A DNA stretch of 64,000 bases, taken from positions 4,154,001 through 4,218,000 of the forward strand of contig JABYQN010000001.1 in NCBI GenBank assembly GCA_022606135.1. Reading direction: 5' to 3'. The DNA is from Fomes fomentarius. Lineage: Eukaryota; Basidiomycota; Agaricomycetes; Polyporales; Polyporaceae. The translations under genes and the position numbers were made by a program. This document shows positions 37,901-48,533 of the stretch, piece after piece. The notes under the pieces are model-generated. The model saw only the letters and a program-made list of their open reading frames with translations, was not told where the DNA came from and ran no database searches. How positions within the stretch are numbered: the first letter of the stretch is position 1; every line of letters starts with the position of its first letter.

Positions 37901-40590
37901 TGGGGGCGGCGACGAGATGGATAGGCAGCGCGCGTAGCGTTGCTTTCTGAGTGTCGGTTAGAAAGACCCTCATCGTTAGGCAAGTCGACAGGTGCGTTCG
38001 GAGAACGCTTGCGGAAGATAAATCAAGTTGGCCGGGGGCAATACTCTGCAGGACGTTCAAGAGTTCCGAGGCGCTCGATGCAGACTTGAGGACTTGTGGA
38101 CGATGCTGCTCGAAGAATGCAGGAGGAGTGGAATGATGGAGGAAGTAGATACCAAGGCGAGAGAGGACATCACGGCACGAGTCATCTAGGTCAAGAGGAT
38201 AGAAGAAGACGGGATCGTTGAGGGAACGCAGCTCCTCTGCGGTCGTGGGAAGCAGCGGCAGGCTGTTTACGGCGGTAAGGAGCTCGCGAGTAAACGCGCA
38301 GGATCCGACCCACTCCCAGAAGAGGGCGAGCCACTCGCATGTCCGGTCCCAGGACCACGTAGTGACCCACGGAAGCGTGGTCCTCTTCAATTTCTGGCAC
38401 GCCGCTTGGACGTACTCGGTCGCCTTGGCGCGCGTCAAGGGCGTGACGTTCAAAAGACGGCTGCCTTCATTCACCAGAAGCGTCCTGGCCGACAAGGGCA
38501 GTTCTTGAAGAGCAATCGCACTGGCATCGAAGCGACCGAAGAGTTCGGCGTCCACATCGCTCAGGAGAACGTGAACTGTTTTGGCCTGCTTCGCAGCCAG
38601 CGCAATCATACCGCCTGATACGAGTGGAATCACAGCAACATCAACGAGATGCTGGAGTGCTCGCGTCTGAAGGAGGAACTCAATCACAAGGTTGCACTCC
38701 GAACGTGACATCTTGGCCAGATGCGCACCAGCCTGCTATTGGAAAGTCCCATATAAGTTGTATGAGATAACAAAAGAGTATGATTGAAGACTCACTGAAA
38801 GCTGGGGACGGACATTTTCCGGGGTGAGCTTATGCTGCGAGCGAGACTCCAGCAACACCTCGCTGACGTGCGAGGGTGGGCGGATGACGACAATACCTGC
38901 CTTGACGAGCATCTTAAGGTGCTCAGACTTGTCATTCCAGGAGGCGACGAGCGCGGTGGTCAAGCGAGTATACGTAGTGGAAGAGGCAGACGTCGAACCA
39001 GACAGCTCCGGCCAGACAGGTACGTCGCGTTCAAGCGCGAGACCGACCACTTCGCGGAGCAACGATGTCCAATACTTGGCGTCCCCGCTGGTTCGATGAT
39101 CTTGGAGGGGAGGCAGTATGTCGTACAACTCCAGCGACGCTCGGCCGTTGGCTATGGTCTCGAGGAAAGCGAGCCATGCACGCGGGACGAACGCGTCAAA
39201 CAGCAGCTTGTTCCATGCCACGGCAAGGCTGAAACACACCAGATATCAGTTGGACAGACACACAACGAGATGATGAGCACGCACGCATCCGCTGTCCCAG
39301 GCATGATCGTTTCCGAAGGGTTGCGCAAGTTCTGACGGGAATCGGTCAGAGAAAAGACGCCATGTATATGGCAAGGGAAGCCGGTCTCAAGCGGTAGCGG
39401 GAGGAAGGTGAACAGTCGCCCATTGAGGTCTTGTGCAGCGGTAGCGGGGAACGCAAGAGCAATGTCCGGACGAGATTTCTCTCGCTTGAGTTCCGTCTCC
39501 ACGTGGTTGCGAGCGTCGTGCAAAGCATCGGCAAGGAGTTCGATGCACTCGTCTATGGGGAAGATGGCACGGAGGACGAGCCAGTCACATGAAGTAATAC
39601 CCACGTCTGAGCGCACGTCTGGGTGGTAGGAAACTGAGATCGATCGGTCTGAGGGTACGAGCGTGGCACTCGGGTCGGAGTTGCGGGAGAGCTGACGAGG
39701 TTGGGAAGTCGCGGTAGCAGTAGCTAGGATGACTTCCCGACCTCGCCTATCTATCTCTCTTATCTCAATGACGGTGAGATGAGAAAGAAAGAGGAGCACG
39801 AAGTGTAGCTCTTGCTTGACAAAGTCGATTAGCAAATTGTGGATCTTCTCGGCACTGGGTCGGTCGGTGCTGATGCGACTCTGAGACGTCACCGCACGCA
39901 ACGCAAGGCGGACGACGGTCCCGGGGAAGTAACTCTCCGTATCTGCACCCACAATGGAACGAAAGGGGGCAAGTTGGTCCTGGTAGTGTGACGCGACGTT
40001 TCCTAACTCTTCTTTCCAGCCACCATTCTCAAACACCCATCTGTGAGGATCAAAGATTGCGATATGACCACCCGAAAGATATTGAGGGTTGTCCGTCAGC
40101 TAAACAGATAGTCAGTGTCTCAACGTCTTCCATGATACGATGAACATACATGATAATAGGCACGAGACCCTAAGCCATGCTTGCCGATTTTCCTGAGCCG
40201 TATTGTGAGTGAGAGCACACGACAGATAGAAACAACACGAACTCCGAGTCAGAGCTCTTCGACGACTGGCTCACTGTTCGTATCGCCTTCCAATCAGCAT
40301 CCGAGAAAACGGTGTCGTTGTACGCTAGAAGAGCGGGTCCCTGCAGATGATCCAGCTTTGGCCGAAGTAGTGACTCGGAGGGATACTCCCGGTGGTCCAA
40401 GACAAAGACCTGCACATGAATGTTGGCGTTATCCTACCTATCCGAGTACGACGACAATCACCTGTTTGGTCGCTTTCGCGTCGTCAGAATTCTGAATGAT
40501 CTCGCGAAATAAGCCTATGCCAAAAGGATAGCGCCGCAGGATAGAAGCGAGGTTTGCAGTCAAATCCACGCACTCGCCGAAGTCAGCCAT
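31920..40590 (-). CDS. Sacsin-like protein: two HSP90-type ATPase domains and a BTB domain
   Basis: Very large protein, 2683 aa, twelve exons: 40590-40462, 40409-40243, 40192-40150, 40099-39285, 39228-38796, 38735-36790, 36735-36051, 35985-35873, 35812-35740, 35680-32993, 32933-32102, 32047-31920; all introns GT..AG, 50-65 nt, phases agree. The N-terminus is a GHKL/HSP90-like ATPase as in sacsin: REIIQNSDDAKATK (about 29-42, the Asn of the N-box), then KIGKHGLGSRAYYH as the glycine-rich lid. A second copy begins near residue 1310 (AFNEFLANAADAGATEF) with GRFGLGALSFYH. After about 1000 residues without clear domains, a BTB/POZ fold occupies about 2500-2610 (LLTDVVFMLKV, AHRVILATASEYFHNMF). Sacsins are chaperone-like; BTB domains often bind cullin-3. 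A link between folding and ubiquitination is inference. The start is the ATG placed just before the ATPase. Confidence 0.93.
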
Positions 40591-41156
40591 AGTGGGGGGA
40601 AAGGCAAGGGTGAATGCACGAGTAGAAGTGACACCCGTGTATATATCCACCAACGCTGAGCGCCGATCGTGCCGCCCTAGGACACCCAACGGGACAAAGG
40701 GCCTAACAAGTTTCTATACACGGTCATACACGTGTTAGGAAGTGAGCTATATGACTGCCGCAGCACAAAGAAGCGTCAATTGAGTGGTCCATTGGCAGAT
40801 GTTGTACTGACGTACCTCTATCATGGACCTAGTCCTGTGGGCCTTGAGTGTTCTCATGAAGGGGGACGGAACTTCTCGATTTTTTCAAACAGCGGCTCTG
40901 ACAAGCATCAGGCGTGCACCGGCAGAGCTTGCGGGCAACACCAAGGGCTCTCTGGGAAATCGACACACCAAGTGTAGAGAATCAGAATATGAGATGCTGC
41001 CCCAATCTATGCATTGGATGTCTGCCTGTCTGCAACATATATGCAACATGTAATGCGTCCAACCATCGCTGAGCCAGTAAACATCCTTAACTACTCATAC
41101 GGATTCTGTAAGGCACGTGAGTATCAGGTTTCGTGTCATTCAGAAGACATTGAAAT
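40591..41156. other. Intergenic region, 5' of sacsin-like gene and 3' of OSCP gene
   Basis: Both neighbours lie on the minus strand. No ORF with support; nothing distinctive. Confidence 0.5.
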
Positions 41157-41843
41157 TTACGCACGCGAGAGGAGGTTGTTCAGCTTGTTGACACGGGACA
41201 CAACGCTAAGATCGATTGTTTTGTCGCCGAAGTCAACGACAACACCACCGAGCACCGCTGGGTTGACCTATAGCATTGGACGTCACGTTCTGCACCAGAG
41301 AATTCTCATAAGATCCTAATAATGCTGACGCACCTTGTTCGTGATCTTCAAGGACTTGGCCTGCTGTGCGGCCTGCGACTGCTTGAGGAGGGTCTCCAGA
41401 CGCGTCTGGATATCCCGGGGAAGGGGTGCAGCACTCGTGATCGTGACACTGAGCTCGCCCTTGTGTTTGGCAACAAGCTCGTTGAAGCCCTCAATGACGC
41501 CCTCGGTCTCGATCAGCCGGCCGTTCTCGGAGAGGACGACGAAGAGGTTTTTCGTGATGTCCGACACGGGCTCCTTGCCAGCAGCGGCGTAGATCGCGGG
41601 AAGACCAGCTGCGCGGTCCTTCGTCGAGAGGGTCGGGTTGTGGACAAACGAGTCGAGCTCGGGGGTGGACTTGAGCGCGTTCTGAATCGCGGCGAGCTCA
41701 GACTGGACCTTGGTCAGGACCTGGGGCGACTTGTTGAGCGCGGCGGAGAAGACAGCACTGGAGTACTTTTGCGCGATGGTGCTCGCCGCGCGGCGTCCGA
41801 GACCTGCGGAGAGTGCTGCGGAGCGTGCAGAGGCAGCGAACAT
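41157..41843 (-). CDS. ATP5: Mitochondrial ATP synthase subunit 5 (OSCP)
   Basis: Oligomycin-sensitivity-conferring protein, the part of the peripheral stalk that holds the F1 head, on the matrix side of the inner membrane. Exons 41843-41334 and 41267-41157, one 66-nt intron; 206 aa, near the yeast length of 212. An N-terminal mitochondrial presequence is visible (MFAASARSAALSAGLGRRAA: basic, Ala-rich, no acidic residue). Then come the OSCP landmarks: QKYSSAVFSAALNKSPQVL, NPTLSTKDRAAG, LSENGRL, GELSVTITSAAPLP, and at the C-terminus NPAVLGGVVVDFGDKTIDLS with VNKLNNLL. The gene is divergent from the MRM2-like gene, with only 192 bp between the start codons. Confidence 0.97.
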
Positions 41844-42035
41844 GACGGCAGGGAGGAAAGAGAGAGGGACAGGGAATGTGTAGAGAGTGCTGGTCGCCGT
41901 CCGATGCTGGCTCGTCACCGTCTGCGTGTCGGTAATATCCGCGACGCCCCGGCGACACCCGGCATCCTGGCGCCCGAGGACTGTCCCCTCGCGCGCGCGT
42001 CTTGCGTCGCGAGTCCTCCATCTTCCTTGACGGCG
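41844..42035. promoter_or_regulatory. Shared divergent promoter of ATP5 and MRM2
   Basis: The 192 bp between two start codons that point apart must hold the core promoters of both genes. It contains CT/AG-rich leader-like sequence on the ATP5 side and no clear TATA box. Both products act in mitochondria. Confidence 0.6.
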
Positions 42036-43091
42036 ATGACCTTTCGGCCTACTGTTCCCCTGCTCTCGCACAAACTTCCACCTTCGTCTCGCGCATGGCT
42101 TGCGCGACAGTACCGCGACCCCTATGTCAAAGCGCGACTCTCATATCCACAAAACTACCGCTCGCGCTCAGCCTTCAAGCTCTTAGAACTAGACCGCAAG
42201 TGGGGCTTCCTGTCGTACAAGGACGTCCGCACGGTCGTAGACCTCGGGGCGGCTCCAGGCGGGTGGAGTCAGGTCGTCGCTGCCAAGCTAGGATGGGGCG
42301 CGTGGGATGTCCTACCGACGCGTCCCGACAAGAGTGCAAGTGCTCTTGCGCCGTCTGGGTACGGGCTGAAGAAGGAGGCAAAGGAAGCTCTACGACAAGC
42401 GCAAAAGAAAGAGGAGGGAAAGATGATGCAGCGAAAGGAGGCAAGCTGGAGTGCAAAGAAGACAGACGTGGAAGAGGTCGGGCTCGAGGACGACTATGCT
42501 GACCTGTTAAAGGACAACCACGACCCGGCTCCCGCAGGACGCGGGACTATCGTAGCCGTGGACCTTCTCCGCATGGAGCCCATCGCTGGCGTAAAAACTC
42601 TGCAGATGGACTTCCTCTCATCCTCAGCAGACCAGTATATCACGTCTCTCTTGCAAGACTCGGACGGCAAAGCCGACGTCATACTCTCCGACATGGCTGC
42701 GAACTTCACCGGAAACCCCACGGCGGACATGGAAGCCGGTCTGCAGATCTGCGAGACTGTGTTCGAGTTCGCGAAGCGCCATCTACATACAGCAGAGAGC
42801 AAGGGCAGACGGCGCGGGGGCGCGCTGGTGTACGTCGTGTATACATACTTTTGGGCGTATCATCGATGCTAACAGACCTGTGTATGCACATCTAGGATCA
42901 AACACTTCGCGCACCCGGAAGCGCACCGTTTCCGTAAGCGGTTCCTCGAGCCCAACTTCAATATCGTTGTATTCGAGAAACCCCCAGCTAGTCGGTCGGA
43001 ATCGCGTGAAGGTTACTGGGTGTGCTTGGGTTGGAAGGGTGCACCGAGCAACACCTGCAGCAGCGCCGGCATCGACTGCAGCATAAGCTGA
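42036..43091 (+). CDS. MRM2: FtsJ/RrmJ-type 2'-O-ribose rRNA methyltransferase (MRM2-like)
   Basis: Uses S-adenosylmethionine to methylate a ribose of the large rRNA; mitochondrial type by likeness to Mrm2. Exons 42036-42829 and 42896-43091, one 66-nt intron; 329 aa. The core follows the family: substrate-binding YRSRSAFKLLELD, the SAM motif VVDLGAAPGGWSQVV (about 67-81), VDLLRMEPIAGV, LSDMAANFTG and an IKHF strand. The K-D-K-E catalytic set falls at K48, D219, K267 and E303 in this model. Residues about 85-165 form a Lys/Glu-rich insertion not present in bacterial RrmJ, as in other fungal members. The N-terminus is basic and could serve for import. The alternative, nuclear Spb1 or Trm7, is less likely because of the short length and N-terminus. 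Confidence 0.92.
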
Positions 43092-43561
43092 TGGCATGCA
43101 TTGCATTGTATGTGCTATGACCCACGGAGCAGTGAAGTCTGATACTGACACCTCATGCATAGATTATCCATCGCGTGGTCCCCACCACCCAGATGTCCGC
43201 AAGGCGGATCCAACATTAGGACCGCGTAGGGGAGCCCGCGGAACGAAGCAACAAGTCAAATCCTCGCAGCATAGATGTCTGCTGGTCAAGCGGCGGTACA
43301 TCGCGTGCACACACAGAATGTGTCTTGAGTACTAGTACTTGCTGACTTCCGAGTAGCAGTAGATGTCTGGAGATGTGCTTAGACGGCCCATTGAACGCTC
43401 GAGACGTCTCGACACACGTATTCTCGCGGGCATACCATACAAAATCACATGCATACGCGTATGAGTACAAGTTCAAGACAACAATATCGAGATTCGAGGA
43501 GACAAGAAACGGGGCACCGTCGAGTGACTTGATGACCACCGTCCGACTGAGCGTGCTGCGC
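43092..43561. other. Intergenic region between convergent MRM2 and histone H4 genes
   Basis: 3' flanks of two genes whose ends face each other. No ORF with support. Confidence 0.5.
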
Positions 43562-44236
<675 letters not shown>

Positions 44237-44452
44237 TGTTCAGAGAAGATGGACGGTTGTTGACTACAAAAGTGAGAGAAGTGCGGAGTGTGTCCCTCGA
44301 GTCGATAGGTGGTGGTTGCAGACAAGAAGAACGCGGAAGAGGCGCGGCAGTGCTCCAGAGTTCTAAATAGGCGCCGAATAGACGCATCCGGCAAACTCAG
44401 CTTTGTCCGGGCACATTTATAGCTTGCAGTCCTTTCATCGCTTTCCCAAGCG
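44237..44452. promoter_or_regulatory. Shared divergent promoter of histone H4 and TFIIIC subunit gene
   Basis: 216 bp between start codons pointing apart. No TATA box of full consensus is seen. One would expect S-phase control for H4 only, so the region may need to separate two programmes. Confidence 0.5.
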
Positions 44453-45223
44453 ATGTCTGGTTTGTTTCCTGGGTACCGGCAAGTGGAAGCGTTTGGCCCA
44501 GATGACGAATATGAGCCTCAGGACGGCGAGATCGAGGAAGAAGTCGAGTACGTGACTCTGGACCTCGGAACGGTCGAACCGACCTTGGTCCCAAGCTCGT
44601 CCTCGTACCGTCTCGTCGTAGGTTCTTCTCTGAACCCAATGCGAACGCTGAGTTGACATGCGTAGCACGCGTGTCTCTAGGGTCTCGATACGCCAACACC
44701 GTTCCTGCAGCTCTCAGGAACAATGTTGAAAGGGCAGCATGTTTCCCTGCTTGGTACGGAACTTCTTTTCGCCGAATCAACAGGTATGCTTATAACTGTG
44801 TTCGTGGAGCCTGCCTTGCTGATCGTGCGTGCCGCAGACGAGATCCATGACAGAGGCAAAAAGCCTTTGGTACATGTTGCAAACACCGAACGGCGGATCC
44901 GCTTCAAAGAGGTCGAGCTCCGGCCCAAATCATCAGGCGATACCGCTCCGACTGACAACCAGCCTGGTTCAGCGGCAGCGAAGTCGAGCAGCGCTGCACA
45001 GAAGGCAAAGACACAAATAGACCATGTGATGAGCGGTAGCGCTGGGGCGTCGCGGAGAGGGCGTGGGGGCAAGAAACGAGGGTCTTCAAAGGCGAAACTT
45101 AAAGGCAAAGGGCGTGCAGAGAATCCAACCGCCGAGCCAGACGAGGAGCAGCCCCGGTCTGACTCTGGGGAAGCTCCTCACGATGGTGCTGCTCAGATGG
45201 ATGTTGACACTTCGGCAGGCTGA
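44453..45223 (+). CDS. TFIIIC subunit 6-like protein (triple-barrel domain)
   Basis: RNA polymerase III transcription factor TFIIIC tau-A component, expected in the nucleus at tRNA gene A boxes. Exons 44453-44617, 44681-44783, 44838-45223; 217 aa. The triple-barrel dimerisation domain covers about residues 30-130: EIEEEVEYVTLDLGTVEP, SSSSYRLVGLDTPTPFLQLSG, GQHVSLLGTELLFAES and KEVELRPK near its end. The C-terminal third is disordered with a basic patch (SRRGRGGKKRGSSKAKLKGK) and an acidic end. The second intron (44784-44837) is 54 nt long and has no stop in frame, so its retention would add 18 residues within the domain instead of breaking the protein. Whether it is ever retained is unknown. 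Confidence 0.9.
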
Positions 45224-45651
45224 CGCAAGTTGGTTGTCGTGACCAGCATGTATGCTGTAGCTTCCTTCGATAGTATGGCAGACCCCCACTCACGCGTTCT
45301 TCGTAGATTCAATTTGGGTTCATGTCCGCGCTCTCCTGACTTCGGGCTCGTAATCTGGACACCGGCGTGTGCAACACAACAAGTGACCTTCCGGCCTTAA
45401 CCCATGCTTCTCCAATGTATCTGCTATATTCTCGTTCGAGGTGGCCCAGTTCTGGCTACGAATCTCTTCTCCCAATTGCCGGCCCATTCATGTTCCAGGA
45501 TATCCAGTTTGTAGATGAGCACAGAAGTGTTCGCTGGCATCCTGTTCCTTCATAGACGGCTCGCAGCGGGTTCCTTCTCTTGCTCTCACTTACTTGCCTT
45601 CTACTGCCTTTCGCCCTAGAGCCCCATTTGATCTTTTTACCTTCCCATACG
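45224..45651. other. Intergenic region upstream of the secreted protein gene
   Basis: Tandem spacing of two plus-strand genes. A CT-rich leader (about 45580-45650) precedes the ATG at 45652. No ORF with support. Confidence 0.5.
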
Positions 45652-46409
45652 ATGCTTGCCAAAGCTACCACACCAGCTCTGGTCCTCGTTTCCTTGCTCC
45701 TTGCCTCTTGTCAGTTCCTGAGTTCTTTATTTTTCAATCGCAGCTGACTCTCGCGAATTGAATCAAACCACTCATGGTACTCACAGAAGCGGCCAACGCA
45801 GAGGTCGTCTCCTTGTTCATCTCCGCCACCAGTGGACCAGCCGCCTGGTCTGCAGAGCTGCTGGGGACAGACTTAGCTGGCCACACGACCTGGAAACTCT
45901 CTCCGGGCTCGGCAAGCGGCGGTCTACCTCCTGCTACCCAGAATGGGTAGGTTCCAACCCTCTTGTTCCGCTCATACTGCAAGCTGATAACGCTCTTCTT
46001 GCTCCTCTACAGCGACGCTGATCGCGGGCGCGACGGACGTGCACTTTGCCGCTACGGACGCAGACGGCGTTGTCGTGAAAGAGGACTGCACGCTCGCCGA
46101 CGGTATGGCAAGCTCCAGCGGTACGGCCACGAACAAGAACGGGGACGTCGGTAGTCAGCAGGCTATGGAGTCAGCGAACTCTATCGCGGTCCAGGTCGCT
46201 GACGCGTCTGCCAGTCCCGGGGCGCAGGGGACGACGGGTAGTAGTGGGGCGACAGTGACAGCGGGCCGACGCAAGGCGGCCCCACAGCCGAGCAAAGTCA
46301 GACTATCAATGCTGCTGCGGGGTTGGGGATGGGGTCCATGCCAATGATGTTGGGCGTGCCGCTGTTGAGCATGGTTGGAGTTGGAGCTGTGTTGGGTGCG
46401 CTCTTCTGA
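45652..46409 (+). CDS. Secreted Ser/Thr-rich cell-surface protein with hydrophobic C-terminus
   Basis: N-terminal signal peptide (MLAKATTPALVLVSLLLASS, cleavage likely after ...SANA), then a small beta-rich domain (EVVSLFISATSGPAAW, TTWKLSPGS, ATLIAGATDVHF, one Cys in KEDCTL), a Ser/Thr/Gly-rich stretch, and a hydrophobic end (MLGVPLLSMVGVGAVLGALF) that suggests a GPI anchor. Proteins of this layout are frequent on basidiomycete walls. Exons proposed: 45652-45709, 45790-45921, 46013-46409. The first acceptor must be the AAG at 45787-45789, because the CAG three bases earlier would create a stop. The donor at 45922 (GTCTAC) is weak. The frame shifts near the four-G run at 46246-46249; one added G leads smoothly into the hydrophobic end. 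Exact structure is therefore uncertain. Confidence 0.68.
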
Positions 46410-47098
46410 GCACTGTAAGCGTTGGCGACATCATGGTTGTTGAGGCCAAGTCGCGTCTGCGCGAATCGCTATCTGGGAGCCACTTGTCACGGCGAGCGTC
46501 GCCTAAGGAGCCAGATCGAACGGATGGAACTTGCCTTCCGGTGGGATTATTGAGATGAAGGACACGGGTGAGGATAAATCTACTTATTTGGAGTACATCA
46601 GGACGCGGTAACTTCCTTGCAAGCAATTGAGCTGGCAATGATCTCCTTCCAGATCGAGCTCATGTGCACATCGCCGCCCTGCTATTATAGCCCTAGGCCT
46701 GATCCATCCTACTGCCGACCATTGACAGAGAACACAACGAGGCCGGACCTCGTGTCTTCTCTATCTTCTCTATCGAAGTGCATCCAGTCCATCCATTTCC
46801 GCGTCCCGGCTGGTGTGTGAGCTCATCTCGACGGATTCGCCGTGTTTGAGAGTGTCGCTGTTCTTAATCAACGCCGCTGGATGCATGTTCTTGTTGCGCC
46901 GCGGGGCACGGGGTTCTGCCGCAGTCCGTGAGGTTCGAGAACCCCTCTCTTCGTCCCCCCTCATGTCCGTGCTCTCTCGTGCCCAGCGTATATAAACCAT
47001 GTCGTCTGGACGTCTAAAGTCCTCGCTGTTCTCGCCTTGCCTTGTCGCCTTACGCACATACCCAACCCAACACCGCTCCCTATCCTAACTTGAGCATC
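46410..47098. other. Intergenic region with a TATA box
   Basis: 3' flank of the secreted protein gene and 5' flank of a possible small gene. A TATA box (46989-46996) and a CT-rich leader (47020-47095) stand out; no ORF with support. Confidence 0.45.
46989..46996 (+). promoter_or_regulatory. TATA box before a possible small gene
   Basis: TATATAAA, followed by a CT-rich leader and an ATG at 47099 in good context (CATCATGC). The order TATA, pyrimidine tract, ATG is that of an active fungal promoter. Confidence 0.5.
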
Positions 47099-47448
47099 AT
47101 GCAAGCGCGTCCGCCACCGTCGTCCACGATCGTTGTCCAATCCTTCCTTGCGGCCGCCCATGTCTCTTCTTCCGATGACAAGGATATATGCGTCGTGCAG
47201 CGCAACCCAATGCCAAGCACAGTGAGTTCACATAGTGTGTGTTATCACAGTCGGATTGATGGTACGGTACAGCAACGGCAGTGACGGAGACAGAGCAGTC
47301 CCATTGGGACGTTGAACTGTTCCGTGAGGAGTCGTATGTACCCATTTTGTTTGGCTCATATGAACCAATGATGACGAGACATCTCCGTTGGACAGACTTG
47401 GGAGCACGCTGGAAACAATACTTGGGGGGCAGCAGAGAGCACGTATAA
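47099..47448 (+). CDS. Possible small gene of unknown function
   Basis: The ATG at 47099 opens a frame (MQARPPPSSTIVVQSFLAAA, then HVSSSDDKDICVV) up to a strong donor GTGAGT at 47222. A 51-nt intron ending at 47272 is of usual size. The downstream exon (47273-47448) is open and protein-like (EQSHWDVELFREESYVPILF, then LRWTDLGARWKQYLGG), but in a register that does not match the frame from 47099; it does match an ATG at 47188, which would give a 69-residue product. So either the short product from 47188 is right or the first part carries a one-base change. No family is recognised. Confidence 0.3.
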
Positions 47449-47599
47449 TGGATATGGTATAGCGCTTCTACTGATTTGTATGGTATCGATATTTACCAGG
47501 ATGTTGTGTTGTGGCACAAGCACCGGGGCGTGATCAGCGTATGCGCCCTAGAGCTATGGGACCTCATGGATGCTTTCAATTTCACATCAGTATCGCAGG

Positions 47600-47847
47600 C
47601 TATTTAACCCACAGCTGAGACCGTAGTGACCGATGGGTACATATAGCAATTAGCTTTATGGCGATAGCTATAGATGTCGCCAGAGGTTCCTGAAGGGTGG
47701 ATGCGATGATGGTTCTGTAGAAGAGATGATGGCGGCTCGCTGCGAGCCAGTCGTGACAGACGAGGGCGCATTGGCACAACGAGCGTTGGTCTGTCCACAC
47801 CAAGGAGATGATGTAGTCTTTTTTATTTCCGGAGGAAGAAGAGACAT
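47600..47847 (-). pseudogene. Truncated F-box gene relic
   Basis: Typical basidiomycete F-box wording is visible: MSLLPPEI from the ATG at 47847, then, in a different frame, SLVWTDQRSLCQCALVCHDW and LAASRHHLFYRTI. The shift occurs at a six-base A run (T run on the plus strand, 47819-47824). After the F-box the frame ends at 47600 without the leucine-rich part such proteins carry. Broken and truncated, so taken as a pseudogene; F-box families expand and decay often in these fungi. Confidence 0.55.
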
Positions 47848-48533
47848 GCTGTGGAGCGCGTTGAACCTTCACAAAGACTGATTCATATTGATTGCTTGGC
47901 GGTAGTCGGAACCTAGGTGACACATTTCAATTTGGGTTGCGTCCAGAGCCTTTATGTATACTACACCTATCTGAGCTTGTAATTGCGAGCGAAGCGAGCA
48001 TACCTCATAGATAGGGCGTGAACGGATTGCACTTCTGTGGGACAAACACGTACAAATCGTTCGGTACACTAAAATCGAGCGCGCCAAACTTGTTCGGTCC
48101 ATAGATTGCATAACTATGGTCAAAATCGTTCAGAGAGGCACATGAATGTATATGTGTAGCAAGTCCTAGAGTCAGATATGAGGTTTTGTGTGCGCTATGG
48201 AGGAGTTACTAGTGTCAGCTCTCAACCACCATAGGCGCCGTAAGCGTCGAAGCCGTTCCCACCGCCGAGTCGTCTCGTGCTAGGCAACTTGAACACGAGC
48301 AGCCCGTCCTGACGGACACAAGTAGATGATGAGGGTCAAAAAATGGTTACGAAGTGCGCAGTACTCCCATCCCTACTGTCAGTGTCATTCACGTAACTTC
48401 TCATGTGACTCTGCCCATGTCCACAGTGAGATCGCCATTAAAGATCGCGAGACATACAGGTACATACGACGAGCAGGTAAGGGCAAAGGATCATATAATC
48501 ACCACTCGCCTGAGCCACGAGCCGGATTCAACA
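47848..48533. other. Intergenic region downstream of the MFAP1-like gene
   Basis: A minus-strand frame at about 48290-48220, after a plausible acceptor, reads DGLLVFKLPSTRRLGGGN to a stop; too short to call. Nothing else. Confidence 0.4.

Noticed and set aside
42002..42502. Second-frame ORF over the MRM2 gene and minus-strand ORFs at 48491-49057 frames over MFAP1
   Set aside because: Overlap well-supported exons in another frame.
45920..46012. Donor at 45936-45941 (GGGTAGGT) for the secreted protein gene
   Set aside because: It leaves two bases in phase and does not fit the frame of the next exon, unlike the weaker donor at 45922.
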